NCBI GenBank assembly: GCA_021786655.1 | Contig: JAJYMU010000134.1 | Span: forward strand, 1 to 9,045 | Origin: Bacteroidota bacterium | GTDB lineage: Bacteria > Bacteroidota > Ignavibacteria > Ignavibacteriales > Melioribacteraceae | Length of the DNA: 9,045 bases | Direction of reading: 5' to 3' | Shown: one piece after another, positions 6,887 through 9,045 of the stretch | Position numbering within the stretch: position 1 is the stretch's first letter | How the letters are laid out: every line of letters begins with the position of its first letter | Notes under the pieces: generated by a model | The model's database searches: none | Told to the model about the DNA's origin: nothing | Seen by the model: the letters and a program-made list of their open reading frames with translations, nothing else | Program-made: the position numbers and the translations under genes

Positions 6887-7217
6887 AAAACGGAATTCCC
6901 TCTTTAACAAGATTTGAATAAAACGGCAAAATATTCTGATAGCCATTAAATTTTTCTTCGCTAATAAGAATAATTGAAACCACGACGTCATACTTCAAAG
7001 ACAGATCGAACGAAGTGGTACCTAGGGAATCATCAAACTCATTAATCTCATTCACAGAGACATCAGCAACAACAGCAAAATCAACGTCGGATTCTTCATC
7101 ATAATTGCCGCGTGCATACGAACCGTAGAGAATGACTTTCTTGAGTCTACCGCTCAGCAGATTTTTAACTGCCGCTTCGACTTCTTTTTTTAGTTCTTCA
7201 ATCTGTTCAATTTTCAT
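6873..7217 (-). CDS. Minimal nucleotidyltransferase (MNT) domain protein, putative antitoxin
   Basis: This is a 114-aa member of the DNA polymerase beta-like nucleotidyltransferase superfamily (MNT, PF01909-like). The catalytic signature is complete: GSYARG at 32-37, SDVD at 43-46 (Asp44, Asp46) and a third carboxylate at Asp77 in KYDVVVS. The first 25 residues form a Lys/Glu-rich helix. In studied MNT/HEPN modules, MNT proteins with intact residues transfer AMP groups to a tyrosine of the HEPN toxin and neutralise it. Activity is plausible here but the target is inferred. Its ATG overlaps the leuS stop as ATGA, and no clear Shine-Dalgarno precedes it, so initiation probably depends on ribosomes finishing leuS. 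The 3' end overlaps the HEPN gene by 14 nt, as expected of a bicistronic pair. It was possibly acquired horizontally, but the seamless junctions suggest an old, stable arrangement. Confidence 0.9.
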   Translation of the reverse strand: MKIEQIEELKKEVEAAVKNLLSGRLKKVILYGSYARGNYDEESDVDFAVVADVSVNEINEFDDSLGTTSFDLSLKYDVVVSIILISEEKFNGYQNILPFYSNLVKEGIPFYGIQ

Positions 7218-9045
7218 TTCACTACTATATTATAAATTTTATTCGGAACGTAAATTTCTTTCACAATCTGTTTGCCGTCTGTATGAGTTTTCACTTTCTC
7301 TTCGGCAAATACAATTCTCTTAACTTCATCTTGCGATAAATTTAACGGAACATCCAGCTTAGCCCTTACTTTTCCGTTTACCTGAACTGCAATTGTTACG
7401 TTATCTACGCTTAGAGCTTTTTCATCGACTCCAAAAGTTAACGGCTTTTCAAAAAGGGATTTTTCTTTTCCGATCAATCGCCAGCATTCTTCGCCGAGAT
7501 GCGGCGCCAACGGCGAAAGCATAAAAGCGAATCTTTCTAACGAATAAGTTTGAAAATCTTTTCTGCACTCGTTTAGATTCTTAAGTTCGTTCAGCAATTC
7601 CATAAGCGCGGCTACGGCGGTATTAAATCTGAAATTATCTATCTCGACGCTGACTTTTTCCAGAGTTTGATTTGCCTTTCTGTAAATTGCTTTTTCTGTC
7701 TCGTTCAATTCATCAAGATTATATTTTTCTTTCGACGGATTTTCCTTCGCAACATTGCTGTACGATTCGAACATTGAATAAGTTCGTTGAACAAAACGAT
7801 CAACACCAACGATACCTTTGTCGCTCCAATCGCCGCCGAGTTCGTAAGGTCCCATGAACATCAAATACATCCTGAAAACATCCGCGCCGTAAGTTTCTAT
7901 AAACGAATTCGGATCAACAACATTGCCGCGCGATTTAGACATTTTGGCGCCTTGATTTGTTATCGTCCCTTGATGAATGAGTTTCGTGAACGGTTCATCG
8001 CTGTTTACCAATTTTATATCGCGCAAAAATTTGTGAATGAATCTCGAATACAACAGATGCATAACGGCATGTTCGGCACCGCCGACATAAGTATCAACCG
8101 GCGTCCACTCATTTGCAAGTTTTGGATCGAACATTCCTTTGTCGTATCGCGGATTTAGATAACGTAAGTAATACCATGACGAATCTACAAATGTGTCCAT
8201 CGTATCAACGTCGCGCTCGGCTTCTCCGCCGCATTGCGGACATTTTGTGCGAACGAATTCTGAATTTCCGGCTAGCGGTGAACCGCCATCCGGTTTGAAA
8301 TTAACATTGTACGGCAACACTACCGGCAATTGATCTTCCGGAACCGCAACCTCTCCGCATTTATTGCAATGAACAATCGGTATTGGTGTTCCCCAATAAC
8401 GCTGGCGCGAAATCAACCAATCACGCAAACGGTAGTTAACCATCTGCTTACCAATTTTCTTTTCTTCGAGCCATTGAATAATTTTCTTCTTTGCGTCATC
8501 AACATACAAACCGTTCAAGAATTCGCTGTTGATTGCCGGGCCATTTTCTGTGTAAGCTTTGCCGTCAAAATTTTCCGGTGTTTGAACAGTTCTGATAATC
8601 GGCAGATTAAATTTCTCGGCGAACTCCCAGTCGCGTTCATCTTGTCCCGGCACTGCCATAATTGCGCCGGTACCATAAGTCATAAGGACATAATCGGCAA
8701 TCCAGATTGGAATCTTTTTTCCATTCACGGGATTGATTGCAAAAGCTCCGGTATCAACACCGGTTTTTTCTTTTCCGGTTGAAGTACGATCGATTTCAGT
8801 CATCGATTTAATAGAATCTCTGTACGCCTCAACCTTTCCTTTGAGTTCAGCTGTCGTTAACTTATCAACGAAAGGATGCTCTGGCGCCAAGACCATGTAC
8901 GTTGCGCCGAAAAGCGTATCCGGTCTTGTAGTAAAAATTTTTATCGATTCACTGCCGCCGTGAATTTTGAAGTCAACTTCGGCGCCGTAACTTCTTCCAA
9001 TCCAGTTAGTCTGCATGATCTTGGTTTTTTCCGGCGCAATTATGG
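7214..9045 (-). CDS. leuS: Leucyl-tRNA synthetase, 5' end outside window
   Basis: This class I synthetase charges tRNA-Leu in the cytoplasm. The frame is open to the window edge, and nine residues (IIAPEKTKI) precede the Met at 9016 that continues into QTNWIGRS. That Met is therefore internal; about 200 N-terminal residues with the HIGH motif lie outside. Counting from it, one sees the CP1 editing domain with TTRPDTLFG (29-37) and YGTGAIMAVPGQDERD (114-129), the catalytic segment RLRDWLISRQRYWGTP (196-211), a zinc-type pair Cys217/Cys220 with Cys259/Cys262, KMSKS (358-362) and the C-terminal anticodon-binding and VNGKVRAK regions. The leucine-specific insertion found before KMSKS in the E. 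coli enzyme is absent, as in Bacillus-type LeuRS. In the editing motif a Gln stands where E. coli has His (GHDQRD). The stop overlaps the start of the MNT gene (ATGA). It is the first visible gene of the operon leuS-MNT-HEPN-serS. Confidence 0.97.
   Translation of the reverse strand, partial: IIAPEKTKIMQTNWIGRSYGAEVDFKIHGGSESIKIFTTRPDTLFGATYMVLAPEHPFVDKLTTAELKGKVEAYRDSIKSMTEIDRTSTGKEKTGVDTGAFAINPVNGKKIPIWIADYVLMTYGTGAIMAVPGQDERDWEFAEKFNLPIIRTVQTPENFDGKAYTENGPAINSEFLNGLYVDDAKKKIIQWLEEKKIGKQMVNYRLRDWLISRQRYWGTPIPIVHCNKCGEVAVPEDQLPVVLPYNVNFKPDGGSPLAGNSEFVRTKCPQCGGEAERDVDTMDTFVDSSWYYLRYLNPRYDKGMFDPKLANEWTPVDTYVGGAEHAVMHLLYSRFIHKFLRDIKLVNSDEPFTKLIHQGTITNQGAKMSKSRGNVVDPNSFIETYGADVFRMYLMFMGPYELGGDWSDKGIVGVDRFVQRTYSMFESYSNVAKENPSKEKYNLDELNETEKAIYRKANQTLEKVSVEIDNFRFNTAVAALMELLNELKNLNECRKDFQTYSLERFAFMLSPLAPHLGEECWRLIGKEKSLFEKPLTFGVDEKALSVDNVTIAVQVNGKVRAKLDVPLNLSQDEVKRIVFAEEKVKTHTDGKQIVKEIYVPNKIYNIVVK

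Noticed and set aside
6887..6991. Longer N-terminus for the HEPN gene from an ATG at 6991
   Set aside because: The extra 35 residues are an out-of-frame reading of the MNT gene. HEPN-like sequence begins at MGYSEKEL, and GAGGG lies at a usable distance from that ATG.
7787..8782. Plus-strand ORFs of 123 and 150 codons opposite leuS
   Set aside because: They are antisense shadows of a well-conserved gene, with low-complexity composition and no start signals.
9014..9016. ATG at 9016 as the start of leuS
   Set aside because: The frame stays open to 9045 with leuS-like sequence, and the N-terminal catalytic part with HIGH would be missing. The gene is simply cut by the window edge.

Overview
The window is 9,045 bases of moderately AT-rich bacterial chromosome. 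It holds seven complete or partial genes on the minus strand and one small gene on the plus strand. The best guess at the source is the Bacteroidota/Chlorobi/Ignavibacteria group. That rests on a promoter matching the Bacteroidetes form (TAnnTTTG with an upstream TTG) before the plus-strand gene, and on AATTGAGAATTG-type intergenic repeats that I associate with such genomes. This is an inference; no rRNA or other diagnostic marker is present.

Right half, read right to left on the minus strand: leuS (leucyl-tRNA synthetase, 5' end outside the window), then a small nucleotidyltransferase (MNT), a HEPN-domain protein, and serS (seryl-tRNA synthetase). The four genes have no gaps. leuS and MNT overlap as ATGA, MNT and HEPN overlap by 14 nt, and HEPN and serS overlap as TAATG. 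An MNT/HEPN pair, a layout typical of toxin-antitoxin modules, is therefore translationally fused into an operon of two essential synthetases. This is the most interesting feature of the window.

Left half, also minus strand: after a 152-nt gap carrying an imperfect palindromic repeat come two ABC exporter half-transporters and fbp (class I fructose-1,6-bisphosphatase). They are separated by only 5 and 10 nt. The two ABC proteins have complementary deviations: Asp for the catalytic Glu in the first, and LSVGQ for LSGGQ in the second. This is the mark of a heterodimeric exporter with one consensus and one degenerate ATP site. The fbp Shine-Dalgarno overlaps the stop codon of the second ABC gene, so the phosphatase is probably coupled to the transporter.

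Left edge: a plus-strand 88-codon gene of unknown function with its own predicted promoter converges on fbp. The short space between them is filled by a perfect 13-bp inverted repeat. Positions 1-110 hold no gene I can support.

Most of the window is ordinary housekeeping sequence. The points worth a second look are the MNT/HEPN insertion between leuS and serS, the exporter-fbp coupling, the two intergenic palindromes and the orphan small gene.
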